Origin: Bryobacterales bacterium
GTDB lineage: Bacteria; Acidobacteriota; Terriglobia; Bryobacterales; UBA6623
Assembly (NCBI GenBank): GCA_022826925.1
Contig: JAJDTX010000105.1
Location: forward strand, 1-64,000
Reading direction: 5' to 3'
DNA: 64,000 bases
Part shown: in pieces, positions 7,714-16,042 of the stretch
Layout of the letters: each line of letters begins with the position of its first letter
How positions within the stretch are numbered: position 1 is the stretch's first letter
Notes under the pieces: model-generated
What the model was told of the DNA's origin: nothing
The model's input: only the letters and a program-made list of their open reading frames with translations
Database searches by the model: none
Translations under genes and position numbers: made by a program

Positions 7714-9132
7714 TTAGTGCGCTCCCTTGCCCGCGAGAACGACGGGAATCGTGCGGGCCAGGACCTGTAGGTCCAGCAGCAGCGACCATCGATCAATGTA
7801 CTCGAGGTCCATTTGCATCCACTCGTTGAAATCTAGCCTGTCGCGCCCGCGGATTACCCACAGGCAGGTGAGGCCCGGGCGCATGCGCAGCCGCCGCCTC
7901 TGCCAGATCTCGTACTGGCTTACCTCGGACGGCAGAGCCGGGCGTGGGCCGATGATCGACATGTCGCCTTTCAGTACATTCCAGAACTGGGGCCACTCAT
8001 CGATCGAGAACCGCCGCAGGAATCCGCCGATCGGCGTCAGCCGGGGATCGTCGCTGATCTTGAAGGCCGGCCCGTCCTTTTCGTTGAGGTGCTCGAGCCC
8101 GCGCTGCTTCGATTCGGCGTCCGCAACCATAGAGCGGAACTTGTAGCAGGTAAAGAGCCGGCCGTTTAGGCCGCAGCGTTGCTGCCGAAACAGTACCGGC
8201 CCCCGCGAGGTGAACTTGACCAGAACCGCTACCACCAGCATCGGCACGCCGAGCGCCATCAAGCCAGCAGCTGCCAGCAGCGCGTCCGAGACTCGTTTGA
8301 CGAACAACTGCATGTCGCTGGCCGGGGTGATGGAGAACGTCAGCATAGGAAGGTCGCCGAAGCGGTCGAAGTGCACACGGCTGTGCTCGTGCGGAAAGAA
8401 ATCGGCGACCACCCGAGTTGTCACGCCGTGCTCGTCGCATAGAGCGATCACGTCGCGCATTTCTCGCAAGCGCTCGACCGGGACCGTGAACGTCACCTCG
8501 TCGATTGGCTGGTCGGTCAACAGGTGCGGCACCGCGGCCAGCGGGTACACCGGGTAGGGCCGGCTGAGGGTCACTCGGGATGCGCTTTCTCGGTCGCAAT
8601 CGATCACTGCCACCAGCTTCAGCCCGTGGCGCTCGGACGCCTCGATGTCGCGCGCGAGCTCGGTGGCGCGCGTTCCGCTGCCGACGACAACGACAGAAGT
8701 CACTGTGCCGGCCGCCCGGCGCAGGCTGCTGCGAAATCGCTCCGCCAGAGCTCTCTGGATGAACTGCAGGGTGACAAGGTAGACGAAGAACAGAACCAGG
8801 AACAGGCGGCTTACTGGCGGGTTGAAATGCAGCAGGTAGAGCAACGTCAGCAGCCCCAGCGCGGCTGCCAGCGCCTGCCGCAGCGTGCCGGCGAGGATCG
8901 GGGGACGCTCCGCTGCGGAAAGGCTCGCATAAACGCGGGTAGCCCTGCCGCTGGCCACCACGGCGAACAGCGCGGCCGCCAACACGACGAGCTTGTCCGT
9001 TGGATCAAGGTAGAATTCGCGCAGGGGCAGTGAAGCGCGCGTCCAGTAGGACGCTTGCAGCGCGAGCACGACTAGGACTGCGTCAGCGGCGGCGATCAGC
9101 AGGGCTTCGCTTCGTTGGTGGCGCTGGAACAC
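7714..9132 (-). CDS. polyprenyl-phosphate glycosyl-1-phosphate transferase (exopolysaccharide initiation)
   Basis: Transfers a sugar-1-phosphate from a UDP-sugar to undecaprenyl phosphate in the inner membrane, starting exopolysaccharide or O-unit assembly. The 472-residue protein has four N-terminal membrane segments (about 9-29, 47-62, 83-102, 107-127) and a Rossmann-like domain beginning VVVVGSGTRATELA near 147. A fifth hydrophobic segment follows (about 283-306), then the catalytic bac_transf domain with KFRSM (331-335), DEWPQFWNV (378-386), GPRPAL (395-400) and RPGLTCLW. This is the WcaJ/PssY class at full length. No glycosyltransferase cluster adjoins it. A degenerate transposase-like gene lies just downstream, so the locus may be rearranged. 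The sugar substrate cannot be read from sequence. Confidence 0.9.
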   Translation of the reverse strand: MFQRHQRSEALLIAAADAVLVVLALQASYWTRASLPLREFYLDPTDKLVVLAAALFAVVASGRATRVYASLSAAERPPILAGTLRQALAAALGLLTLLYLLHFNPPVSRLFLVLFFVYLVTLQFIQRALAERFRSSLRRAAGTVTSVVVVGSGTRATELARDIEASERHGLKLVAVIDCDRESASRVTLSRPYPVYPLAAVPHLLTDQPIDEVTFTVPVERLREMRDVIALCDEHGVTTRVVADFFPHEHSRVHFDRFGDLPMLTFSITPASDMQLFVKRVSDALLAAAGLMALGVPMLVVAVLVKFTSRGPVLFRQQRCGLNGRLFTCYKFRSMVADAESKQRGLEHLNEKDGPAFKISDDPRLTPIGGFLRRFSIDEWPQFWNVLKGDMSIIGPRPALPSEVSQYEIWQRRRLRMRPGLTCLWVIRGRDRLDFNEWMQMDLEYIDRWSLLLDLQVLARTIPVVLAGKGAH

Positions 9133-9192
9133 GTGGGCACTCTGGAACGCGGCTGCCGCTTCGGGCGGCAGTCACACATGCATAATACGGAT

Positions 9193-9531
9193 ATGGAACA
9201 AAAGCCAACTACCGGAATCGTCCAAGAACAGCCCCAGCCGGACAAGGTCCGCGTTGTTCGGGCCGACGAATACCGGGAGGACTACGCCAATAGCGTGCAG
9301 GTGAACGTCAGCGTTTGGGACTTCTTCCTCCAGTTCGGGCGGCTTACCGTCGACACTGGTAGCGAAGTCACGTTCTCCTCGTTCGCGGGTGTGTACATGA
9401 GCCCGCAGCAGGCCAAGGCGTTGCATCTCGTGTTGGCGCAGAACGTCGCGCAATACGAATCCGCCTTCGGCAAGATCCGAATCGACAACCCCAGCCCGGT
9501 CCCGGGCGACCAACGCACGATAGTGCAGTAG
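9193..9531 (+). CDS. DUF3467 family protein
   Basis: Small 112-residue soluble protein of unknown function. The sequence fits the DUF3467 pattern: a beta strand segment ending YANSVQVNVSVWDFFLQFGR, a middle SSFAGVYMSPQQAKAL helix start, and a closing LAQNVAQYESAFGKIRI helix. The family is widespread and uncharacterised. The gene is divergent from the sugar transferase with only 60 bases between them. An alternative in-frame ATG at 9178 would add five residues. Neither start has a good Shine-Dalgarno sequence, and a CATAAT just before 9193 could make the message nearly leaderless. Confidence 0.8.
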   Translation: MEQKPTTGIVQEQPQPDKVRVVRADEYREDYANSVQVNVSVWDFFLQFGRLTVDTGSEVTFSSFAGVYMSPQQAKALHLVLAQNVAQYESAFGKIRIDNPSPVPGDQRTIVQ

Positions 9532-9539
9532 CCCAGCGG

Positions 9540-10781
9540 TCAGGCCGTGCCGGTCAGGACTTCGATGGCTTGCTTGATAAAGGGGTCGCCCACTTCTTCT
9601 TCCGCCCTGTTCCGCGCCTCCGGCGTGTCGAACAAGCGATGCCTCGCCTCGCGGAAGCGCCGCAAGTCCCGTTGGGAGACAGCGCGATCCGGCTCGACGC
9701 CTTCGTTGTGGATGACTTCGCCGCCAGGACCGTGGTAATTCGCGACAGACAGGATCAGGGCCGCCCCGTCGTCGAGAGCGATGGTTTCTTGGATTGCGGC
9801 CAACCCGCCGGTCTCTTCCCCGACTACCTCGCCGCGATCATTCTGCTGGATGGCGGCCGCTGCGATTTCCGCCCCGCCCGAGGTCGGGCGGTCCACGATG
9901 ACAACGACCGGAAGCTCGGTCACGGCTGAATCGGCAGAGGCATCGAACAGCTTCGCCGAGTAATTCTGCCCGTCCAGCTTGGTGATCGTGCCGCTGTCCA
10001 GCAGCAGGTCTGCCAAGGCGATGCCGGCATTCGGGCTTCCCATCGCGTTACCGCGCAGGTCTAGAATCAACTTCTCGGCGCCGTCAGCTTCCAAGCGCCG
10101 GATAGCCGCAGATACCTGGCCGACGTGGCTGTCGGTCAGGAAGTCCGCATCCACGTAGCCGATACTGTCTTCCAGCATGCGGGAGGTGATTTCCGGGAGG
10201 CTGGGATCGGTCCGTTCCAAGGTGTGCTCGACTGGCGATTCGTAGTCGGACGCCGGGCGCACCATGACCTTGACTCCGCTGCCCGCCGCGCCGCTCAGCA
10301 TCGCCTGCAGGTAGGCCGGGGGCATAACCCTAGTGCTGACGTCATCGATGGCGTCCAGCAAGTCGTCGGCACGGATCCCGGCCTTGTCGGCCGGCGAGCC
10401 CGGCACGACCGACAGGATGCTCGTGTACGCTCCCTGCTTGCGCACGACCATTCCGCTCGCAAGGCCGCTGCCCCCGTCGGAATTGCGCAAAGCCTCTTGA
10501 TAGGCGTCGAATTGCTCCTTGGAGAGGTAGCTGGATGACGAGTCGAGATATTCGACCAGTCCGTGCAGCGCACCCTGTGTGACTTTGGCGATATCGGGCT
10601 CTTCGACATAGTCGCTCTTGATCCGGGCGAGGATCTCGGTGTACACGGCCAGCGGCCGGTATGCCCCTTCCTGCTGCTCGCTCTTGCCGAGCACCGCTCC
10701 CACGACCAGCAGGACTGAGATCAGGCAGGAGCTGCAGATCACGCTGAGTTTGAGTCGGGAACCCATGGGATGCTTCATCAT
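9540..10781 (-). CDS. S41 C-terminal-processing-peptidase homologue, probably inactive
   Basis: 413 residues: an N-terminal signal/anchor (KLSVICSSCLISVLLVVGAV), a PDZ domain (about 105-180, with VPGSPADKAGIRADDLLDAI) and an S41 tail-protease fold (about 200-375). The fold is clear, but the active-site pattern is not. Where the family has SASASEI the protein reads PTSGGAEI (300-306), so the nucleophile serine aligns with glycine. The Asp of the AMQD segment is Gln in AIQQN. FGKGTVQ is replaced by GGLAAIQ, with Leu327 at the catalytic Lys position. It is probably a periplasmic peptide-binding pseudoprotease or chaperone-like relative. It is last in the minus-strand gene run. Confidence 0.85.
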   Translation of the reverse strand: MMKHPMGSRLKLSVICSSCLISVLLVVGAVLGKSEQQEGAYRPLAVYTEILARIKSDYVEEPDIAKVTQGALHGLVEYLDSSSSYLSKEQFDAYQEALRNSDGGSGLASGMVVRKQGAYTSILSVVPGSPADKAGIRADDLLDAIDDVSTRVMPPAYLQAMLSGAAGSGVKVMVRPASDYESPVEHTLERTDPSLPEITSRMLEDSIGYVDADFLTDSHVGQVSAAIRRLEADGAEKLILDLRGNAMGSPNAGIALADLLLDSGTITKLDGQNYSAKLFDASADSAVTELPVVVIVDRPTSGGAEIAAAAIQQNDRGEVVGEETGGLAAIQETIALDDGAALILSVANYHGPGGEVIHNEGVEPDRAVSQRDLRRFREARHRLFDTPEARNRAEEEVGDPFIKQAIEVLTGTA

Positions 10782-10845
10782 ACACCGCAGGCCGCTACGA
10801 CTGGCCGGGAATCCTCCTGTCCGGCGTCGCGTTCCGGACCGTCCC

Positions 10846-11715
10846 CTACGGAATCGGCAGCGGCCAAAGCAATCGCACCAGGACCATTGTCAGCGCGATC
10901 CCCGCTGCGGGAGGATCAACGTGGGTGTCGCCGTGCTGGTGGAATACCCGGGAGAATCCCTCTCCCGCGAACGCGCCTGCGATTCCGAACACGGGACCCA
11001 TTAAGAAGTCCCCCGAGCCCAGCGCCGCAGCGGCCGCTGGCAGGGCCATGTGGTGTGTCACCGGAACCTTGAGGCCGAGCTGGGCGAACACCAGCGATGT
11101 AGCCGCGATGCCGAAGCCGATCACATCACCGCCGCCTTCTGGCCCGAGCGTGATAGCCATGAACGCCGACAACAGTCCGACGCCGAACCCGATCACAGCG
11201 CACTGAGAGGGGCGCTCTTGGTGCCTGACCCAGTTCCGGCTCTCGTCGGGACGAAACTGCCGGCTGGCCAGTCCGCTCCGACCGAACAGCACGCGCGCGA
11301 TCATTGCTGAGATCACCACCGTCATCGCAATCGTGTCGGTGCGCGGACCGAGCCCAACCATGCGCCAGGCGAGTTCCAGCAGGAAGCCAATCGAACCGAA
11401 GGCCCCTCCGACCAAGAGCACGTCCGGTCGGTTCAGCCCCATCAATGGCAGCGAAATGTCGCGACCGCTCGCGACGTAGCCGCGGCGAAAGGCATAGGCC
11501 GTTGCCGCCGCGCCTCCCCCGAAGGCAATGTGCGGCCCGAAAACAGGCCCGAAGGCCACGTGCGTCAGCACGTCCGTGCCTCCGCCTGCTGCGGATACAG
11601 CCACGCCGACCAAGACCAGCAGGCCCGTGAACACGAAGGATGGCAGCGTGCCGATGGCAGCCGCGAACAGGCCGCCGCCGAACGCGGCCAGCAGATGGAT
11701 CCACTCCAAGGCCAT
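10846..11715 (-). CDS. uncharacterised polytopic membrane protein
   Basis: 289 residues with about seven or eight hydrophobic segments, rich in Gly and Ala (AAFGGGLFAAAIG, AFGPVFGPHIAFGGGAA, GFGVGLLSAFMAITLGPEGGGDVIGFGIAATSLVF). The two halves look distantly alike: each has a glycine-rich helix preceding a GP(V/E)xG element, which suggests an internal duplication. A conserved-looking polar loop (FRPDESRNWVRHQERP) separates them and a histidine pair (VTHHMAL) lies in the second half. I do not recognise the family, and transport is a guess. It lies between the deoxynucleoside kinase and the S41 protein on the same strand with short spacers. Confidence 0.7.
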   Translation of the reverse strand: MALEWIHLLAAFGGGLFAAAIGTLPSFVFTGLLVLVGVAVSAAGGGTDVLTHVAFGPVFGPHIAFGGGAAATAYAFRRGYVASGRDISLPLMGLNRPDVLLVGGAFGSIGFLLELAWRMVGLGPRTDTIAMTVVISAMIARVLFGRSGLASRQFRPDESRNWVRHQERPSQCAVIGFGVGLLSAFMAITLGPEGGGDVIGFGIAATSLVFAQLGLKVPVTHHMALPAAAAALGSGDFLMGPVFGIAGAFAGEGFSRVFHQHGDTHVDPPAAGIALTMVLVRLLWPLPIP

Positions 11716-11755
11716 CGGACGGGACTCTATAGGCTTGGATCGCGGGGGCGTGAGG

Positions 11756-12376
11756 TCAGATCGGCAACAGCGCCTGACTGCCGATGACCGGGCGGCTCAC
11801 TTCCTCAACAAGGGCCTGCAGGTCGTCGGGCCTGCTGAGAATGTCGGTTTGCGCCGCGTCAACCACGATCAGCTCCATCGGATCGTACTTACCGAAAAAG
11901 TGATCGAACGCACGCACCATCGCCTCCAAGTAGGCGTCTGAAACGTTGGACTCCGGCCCGGTCGAGACCCGCCTTCGCAACAGCTCCGGCGTGGCCTTCA
12001 GGTACACCGTCAGCCCCGGAACGGGCAGTTGGCTCTTGAAGGCCCGGTAGTAGGAGTCGTAGATCAAGATTTCGTCGTCGTCGAGATTGAGATAGGCGAA
12101 GATCTTGTCCCGCTCGAACAAGTAGTCGGCCACGACCGGGATCTGAGAGGTCTCGATGCCGGCCTCCGAGCACTGGCGGAAGCGCCTTAGCAGGAAGTGC
12201 ATCTGTGTGCGGAAGGCGGCACCCGGTCTTCCAGTGTAGAACCCCCCCAAATGGGGGTTTGATCCCTCGTCGAAGATGGCGCGGCCGCGCAGCCGCTCGG
12301 CCAGTGCCGCCGCCAGTTTCGACTTGCCTACCCGCAGCGGGCCTTCGATGGCGATGTAATGCAAGGGCTTTCTCAC
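11756..12376 (-). CDS. deoxynucleoside kinase (dNK family)
   Basis: Phosphorylates deoxynucleosides to monophosphates in the salvage pathway, using ATP. The 206-residue protein begins with a P-loop (IEGPLRVGKSKLA, residues 10-22). It carries the family's DYLFERDKIFA motif, IYDSYYRAF, and the LKATPELLRRRV lid region with arginines. The length fits the dCK/dGK superfamily. The exact base preference (dA/dG/dC) cannot be told. It starts 10 bases after the ruvB stop on the same strand, so it is likely co-transcribed with the recombination genes. Confidence 0.85.
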   Translation of the reverse strand: MRKPLHYIAIEGPLRVGKSKLAAALAERLRGRAIFDEGSNPHLGGFYTGRPGAAFRTQMHFLLRRFRQCSEAGIETSQIPVVADYLFERDKIFAYLNLDDDEILIYDSYYRAFKSQLPVPGLTVYLKATPELLRRRVSTGPESNVSDAYLEAMVRAFDHFFGKYDPMELIVVDAAQTDILSRPDDLQALVEEVSRPVIGSQALLPI

Positions 12377-12386
12377 GCGAGATCCT

Positions 12387-13412
12387 TCAGTAGCTCAGCA
12401 AGCGCTGTGCCCCGCCTGGCGGATCCAGCTTGAAGTATTCGAACGCTTGCAACGTGCCCACGCGTCCGCGATGCGTGCGGTCCAAGAAGCCCAGTTGCAT
12501 CAGATACGGCTCGTAGACCTCTTCGATGGTGCTCGCATCTTCGCCGACCGAAGCGGAGAGGGTGTTGATGCCGACCGGGCCGCCCGCGTACTTTGCCAAG
12601 ATCGTCTCCATGATCTTGCGGTCAATCTCATCGAGGCCGAGCGGGTCCACTTCCAGCATATCCAGAGCTGTACAGGCGACCTCTTGGTCGACGCGACCGT
12701 CGGCGCGAACTTCCGAGTAGTCGCGCACTCGGCGCAGCAACCGGTTCGCGATGCGCGGCGTTCCGCGCGCCCGGCGCGCGATCTCTTCGGCGGCCTCTTC
12801 CTCGATCTCGACCTTGAGCAGCCCTGCCGAGCGGAAGACGATGCGCATGAGGTCGACCGCATCGTAGGGGTTCAAGCGCAGCACGATGCCGAACCTCGTC
12901 CGGAGCGGCCCGCTGATTAGGCCTTGGCGCGTAGTGGCGCCGATCGCCGTGAACGGAGGAATGGGAATGGAATGCATGCGTGCGCCAGGTCCCGTGCCGA
13001 CGACAAGGTCGACCCGAAAGTCCTCCAGCGCGGAATAGAGCATTTCCTCGATATCGGGCAGCAGGCGGTGGACCTCGTCGATAAAGAAGACCTGCCGATC
13101 CTGGATGGTCGTCAGCATGCCGGTCAGATCCAGCTTCTTCTGCAGTACGGGCCCGGAAGTGTAGTCTGCCCGCACGTCAAGCTCGTTCGCAATAATCGTG
13201 GCGAGGGTCGTCTTGCCTAGGCCGGGCGGGCCGTAGAGCAACACGTGATCGAGGGCATCACCTCGCATCCGCGCCGCCTCGACTGCTATAGACAGGTTTT
13301 CCTTCAGCGTGGTCTGGCCGATGAATTCGTCCAATTTCTGCGGCCGGAGCGTGAGATCGGACTGGCGGTCCTCTTCGGAGGCTGCCGGACCGACGATGCG
13401 CTTAGTGGCCAT
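12387..13412 (-). CDS. ruvB: Holliday junction branch migration ATPase RuvB
   Basis: Hexameric motor that drives branch migration with RuvA. The 341-residue sequence has the full set of motifs: Walker A GPPGLGKTTLA, Walker B FIDEVHRL, sensor IGATTRQG, arginine finger in LRTRFGI, and the C-terminal winged helix ending with DRTHRGRVGTLQAF. The length is normal. It starts 11 bases after the ruvA stop. ruvC is not in the window. Confidence 0.97.
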   Translation of the reverse strand: MATKRIVGPAASEEDRQSDLTLRPQKLDEFIGQTTLKENLSIAVEAARMRGDALDHVLLYGPPGLGKTTLATIIANELDVRADYTSGPVLQKKLDLTGMLTTIQDRQVFFIDEVHRLLPDIEEMLYSALEDFRVDLVVGTGPGARMHSIPIPPFTAIGATTRQGLISGPLRTRFGIVLRLNPYDAVDLMRIVFRSAGLLKVEIEEEAAEEIARRARGTPRIANRLLRRVRDYSEVRADGRVDQEVACTALDMLEVDPLGLDEIDRKIMETILAKYAGGPVGINTLSASVGEDASTIEEVYEPYLMQLGFLDRTHRGRVGTLQAFEYFKLDPPGGAQRLLSY

Positions 13413-13423
13413 GTTGACGACCG

Positions 13424-14014
13424 TTAGCGCTTGATCAGCTCCATTGCTTGACGGAAGAGCGCCTCGAACTCTGCGGGTGCTCCGTTCTGCCTCGCCTTGC
13501 GCACGGCCCTGTTGGCGGCGTCCGCGCTGCAGCCGAGGCTGGCCAGAGCGGAAATGACGTCTTCCTCGACCGCGCCGGCGCCGGTATCGCCGCCATCTTC
13601 GCCGGTTGCGACTGTCCCCAGTTTATCCTTCAGCTCGAGCACGATCCGCTCGCCAGTCTTCTTGCCGACTCCCGGGATGCGCACCAGCTTCTTGGAGTCT
13701 CCGCCTTGGATCGCCGCCAGCAACTCAGCGGTTGGCATGCCCGACAGCAGCGTCAGGGCGAGGCGCGGTCCGACCCCGCTGACGTCGATGAACTTCTCGA
13801 AAAGGCCCCGGTCCCTCGGGTTGTGGAAGCCGTAGAGGGAGATGACACCCTCCCGCATGTGTGTATGCACGTGCAACGAGACGTCTTCGCCCAGCTCTCC
13901 GACTTGGCTGTAGGTCTCGACCGGGACCGCAACCTCGTAACCCACGCCCCCGACATCGACGACGACTTTACCCGCTTGCTTGTCAGCGATCTTTCCTCGC
14001 AGAGACGCAATCAT
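13424..14014 (-). CDS. ruvA: Holliday junction DNA helicase subunit RuvA
   Basis: Binds four-way junctions as a tetramer and loads RuvB. The 196-residue protein has the N-terminal OB-fold (MIASLRGKIADKQAGKVVVDVGGVGYEV), tandem helix-hairpin-helix motifs (FIDVSGVGPRLALTLLSG and LVRIPGVGKKTGERIVLELK), an acidic linker, and the C-terminal RuvB-contacting domain (VISALASLGCSADAANRAVRKA). All three domains are complete. It follows tsaE by 13 bases and precedes ruvB. Confidence 0.97.
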   Translation of the reverse strand: MIASLRGKIADKQAGKVVVDVGGVGYEVAVPVETYSQVGELGEDVSLHVHTHMREGVISLYGFHNPRDRGLFEKFIDVSGVGPRLALTLLSGMPTAELLAAIQGGDSKKLVRIPGVGKKTGERIVLELKDKLGTVATGEDGGDTGAGAVEEDVISALASLGCSADAANRAVRKARQNGAPAEFEALFRQAMELIKR

Positions 14015-14027
14015 TGCAAGCCAGAGA

Positions 14028-14483
14028 TTATATCGACTGGGACAACCGCATTTGCCCTTCGGCGTCGTCCGTTTGGATCTTGATCACGCGGCCATGGTCG
14101 CCGTCGTAGTCCAACCGGACCTCGAGCCGAGCCCCGGGCAGTTCGCTGTCGAAGCGCTCCCCCCATTCGATCAACACGATCGCATGCTGTTCCCAGACGT
14201 CTTCTAGCCCGAGCGTTTCCAACTGCGGCACCGAGTCCAAGCGATACAGGTCCAGATGGTAAACCTTGGGCTCGCCCTCGTACTCGTGGACCAGTGAAAA
14301 CGTCGGGCTGAGCACTTCTTCCGGCGGCGCTGCCCCCAGTGCCTGCACGATTCCCTTGGCCAGCGTGGTCTTGCCCGTTCCGAGGTCGCCGATCAGCATG
14401 ACGACTGCCGGTGGGCTCAACATGGCGGCAATTCGGGCGCCCACCTCGGCTGTCTCGGCGGCCGAGCGAGTGCGGTAGGTCAC
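14028..14483 (-). CDS. tsaE: tRNA t6A threonylcarbamoylation ATPase TsaE
   Basis: ATPase of the TsaBDE complex that installs threonylcarbamoyl on A37 of ANN-decoding tRNAs. The 151-residue protein contains the P-loop GDLGTGKTTLAKG, the SPTFSLVHEY motif and YHLDLYRLD, then an IEWGERF segment. All are characteristic of the family. It overlaps the preceding nnrDE stop by four bases, a classic pairing in bacteria. tsaB and tsaD are not in the window. Confidence 0.95.
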   Translation of the reverse strand: MTYRTRSAAETAEVGARIAAMLSPPAVVMLIGDLGTGKTTLAKGIVQALGAAPPEEVLSPTFSLVHEYEGEPKVYHLDLYRLDSVPQLETLGLEDVWEQHAIVLIEWGERFDSELPGARLEVRLDYDGDHGRVIKIQTDDAEGQMRLSQSI

Positions 14484-16042
14484 GCGCGCACCGTTTCGAA
14501 AGCGGTCGCAAGATGTCCGGCGATATCGCTGGCGAGCATGCCCTGCTCGCCTAGGCTCGCCGCGGCCGCTTCGCCGGCAAGTCCGTGCAGGTAGACGGCA
14601 GCGGCGACCGTGTGCAAGACCGGACGCTGCGGGAACTGCGCCAAGAGGGCGGACACCATGCCGGTCAAGATGTCGCCTGACCCGGCCGTTGCCATGCCGG
14701 GCGTGCCGGTGGGGTTCACTACCACGTCCCCAGTCGGCGCCGCGATCAGACTGCGGTCCCCCTTGAGCACGGTGTAGGCCCCGGTCGTGCCTGCAAGGTC
14801 CCGCGCTGCCCCGATCCTGTCCCGCTGGACCTGAGCCGAGGTCTTGTCCAGCAACCGGCCCATTTCGCCCGGGTGGGGCGTCAGGACGGTCGGGGACGGT
14901 CGGGCCCCCAAATCGAGCCCCTTGACCGCGGAGAGCCCGTCGGCGTCAATCACCAAGGGCAGGGAGCACTCCTGCGCCACCTTTCGCACCAGTGCCTCGT
15001 TGGCTTCGGATCGCCCGATCCCGGGGCCGATCGCGACTACCGTCTTGCCCTCGTACATACGAGCGTCGAACGAGGCCGGCCCCAGTGTTCCATCGGCGAG
15101 CGCGCTGGCGGGTTCCAGCATAAGCTCGGGAGTCGTCCCGATAATTCTGTCGGCAGTCCCGGCCGGGGCAACCACCGTGACCAAGCCCGCTCCAGCCCGC
15201 AGAGCTGCCGTGGACGCCATCAGGATGGCTCCCGGCTTGGAACGAGACCCGCCGATTGCCAGGACGTGGCCGTAGCTGCCCTTGTGGGAGGATCGGTCGC
15301 GGGTAGCGGCGTATTCGGCGACGTCTGCTGGCTCGTTCAGCAGCAGTCGAGGCCCGGGCAGCGCCTCGATCACGGAATCGGCAGTGCCGATTCTGGCCAC
15401 CGAGAGGCTCCCGAGGCTCTCGCAGGTGGGGCCGACGACTTGGCTGACTTTCGGGGCCGTGAACGTGACTGTCATGTCCGCCCGCATGGCCGGCCCGGGG
15501 CTCTCGGAGGAATCGCTCCCGAGACCGGAGGGCATGTCTACCGCCATCACCCTAGCGTTGCGAAAGCCAGCATTGACATCCCCGATCACCTGCGCCGCCA
15601 GCCCCTTGGCAGGCCCGCGTGTGCCCGTGCCCAGCAAGGCGTCGACCACCAGCGTTGCATCCCCGACCCGCGGCAGCAGAGCCGCCCAGGCCGCTTCCGA
15701 GACGACTGTCTCGGCGCGGAAGTCCTGGGCCGCGAGCATGTCCCAGTTGGCGCGGGTGTCTTTCGACAGCGCAGTGGGCTCTGCGAGCACGGCCACGGTC
15801 AGGTCGAGCCGCGGCAAACTCTGCAGGAGTTGCCTTGCCACGGCGAGGCCGTCCCCTCCGTTGTTGCCTTTGCCGCACAGCACCAACACCTTCTCGGCGG
15901 CTAGGGTGGGAAGCTCTTCGGCCAGTTTGCGCGCCACCGCCTGTGCCGCGTTCTCCATCAGCACCAGGCTTGGAATTCCGCGCTCTTCGATCGTGGCCCG
16001 GTCCGCCGAGCGCATCTCTGCGGCCGTGAGGGCACGCAGCAT
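14480..16042 (-). CDS. nnrD: bifunctional NAD(P)H-hydrate epimerase / ADP-dependent dehydratase
   Basis: Repairs hydrated NAD(P)H: the N-terminal domain epimerises the hydrate and the C-terminal domain dehydrates it with ADP. Residues about 1-215 are the NnrE (YjeF_N) domain with ALVLMENA-type start and VLCGKGNNGGDGLAVARQL. Residues about 240-515 are the ribokinase-like NnrD domain with HKGSYGHVLAIGGSR, LTPHPGEMGRLL and GMATAGSGDILTGM. The fused length of 520 is typical. It overlaps the neighbouring channel gene by one base and tsaE by four, so the run is clearly an operon. Confidence 0.95.
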   Translation of the reverse strand: MLRALTAAEMRSADRATIEERGIPSLVLMENAAQAVARKLAEELPTLAAEKVLVLCGKGNNGGDGLAVARQLLQSLPRLDLTVAVLAEPTALSKDTRANWDMLAAQDFRAETVVSEAAWAALLPRVGDATLVVDALLGTGTRGPAKGLAAQVIGDVNAGFRNARVMAVDMPSGLGSDSSESPGPAMRADMTVTFTAPKVSQVVGPTCESLGSLSVARIGTADSVIEALPGPRLLLNEPADVAEYAATRDRSSHKGSYGHVLAIGGSRSKPGAILMASTAALRAGAGLVTVVAPAGTADRIIGTTPELMLEPASALADGTLGPASFDARMYEGKTVVAIGPGIGRSEANEALVRKVAQECSLPLVIDADGLSAVKGLDLGARPSPTVLTPHPGEMGRLLDKTSAQVQRDRIGAARDLAGTTGAYTVLKGDRSLIAAPTGDVVVNPTGTPGMATAGSGDILTGMVSALLAQFPQRPVLHTVAAAVYLHGLAGEAAAASLGEQGMLASDIAGHLATAFETVRA

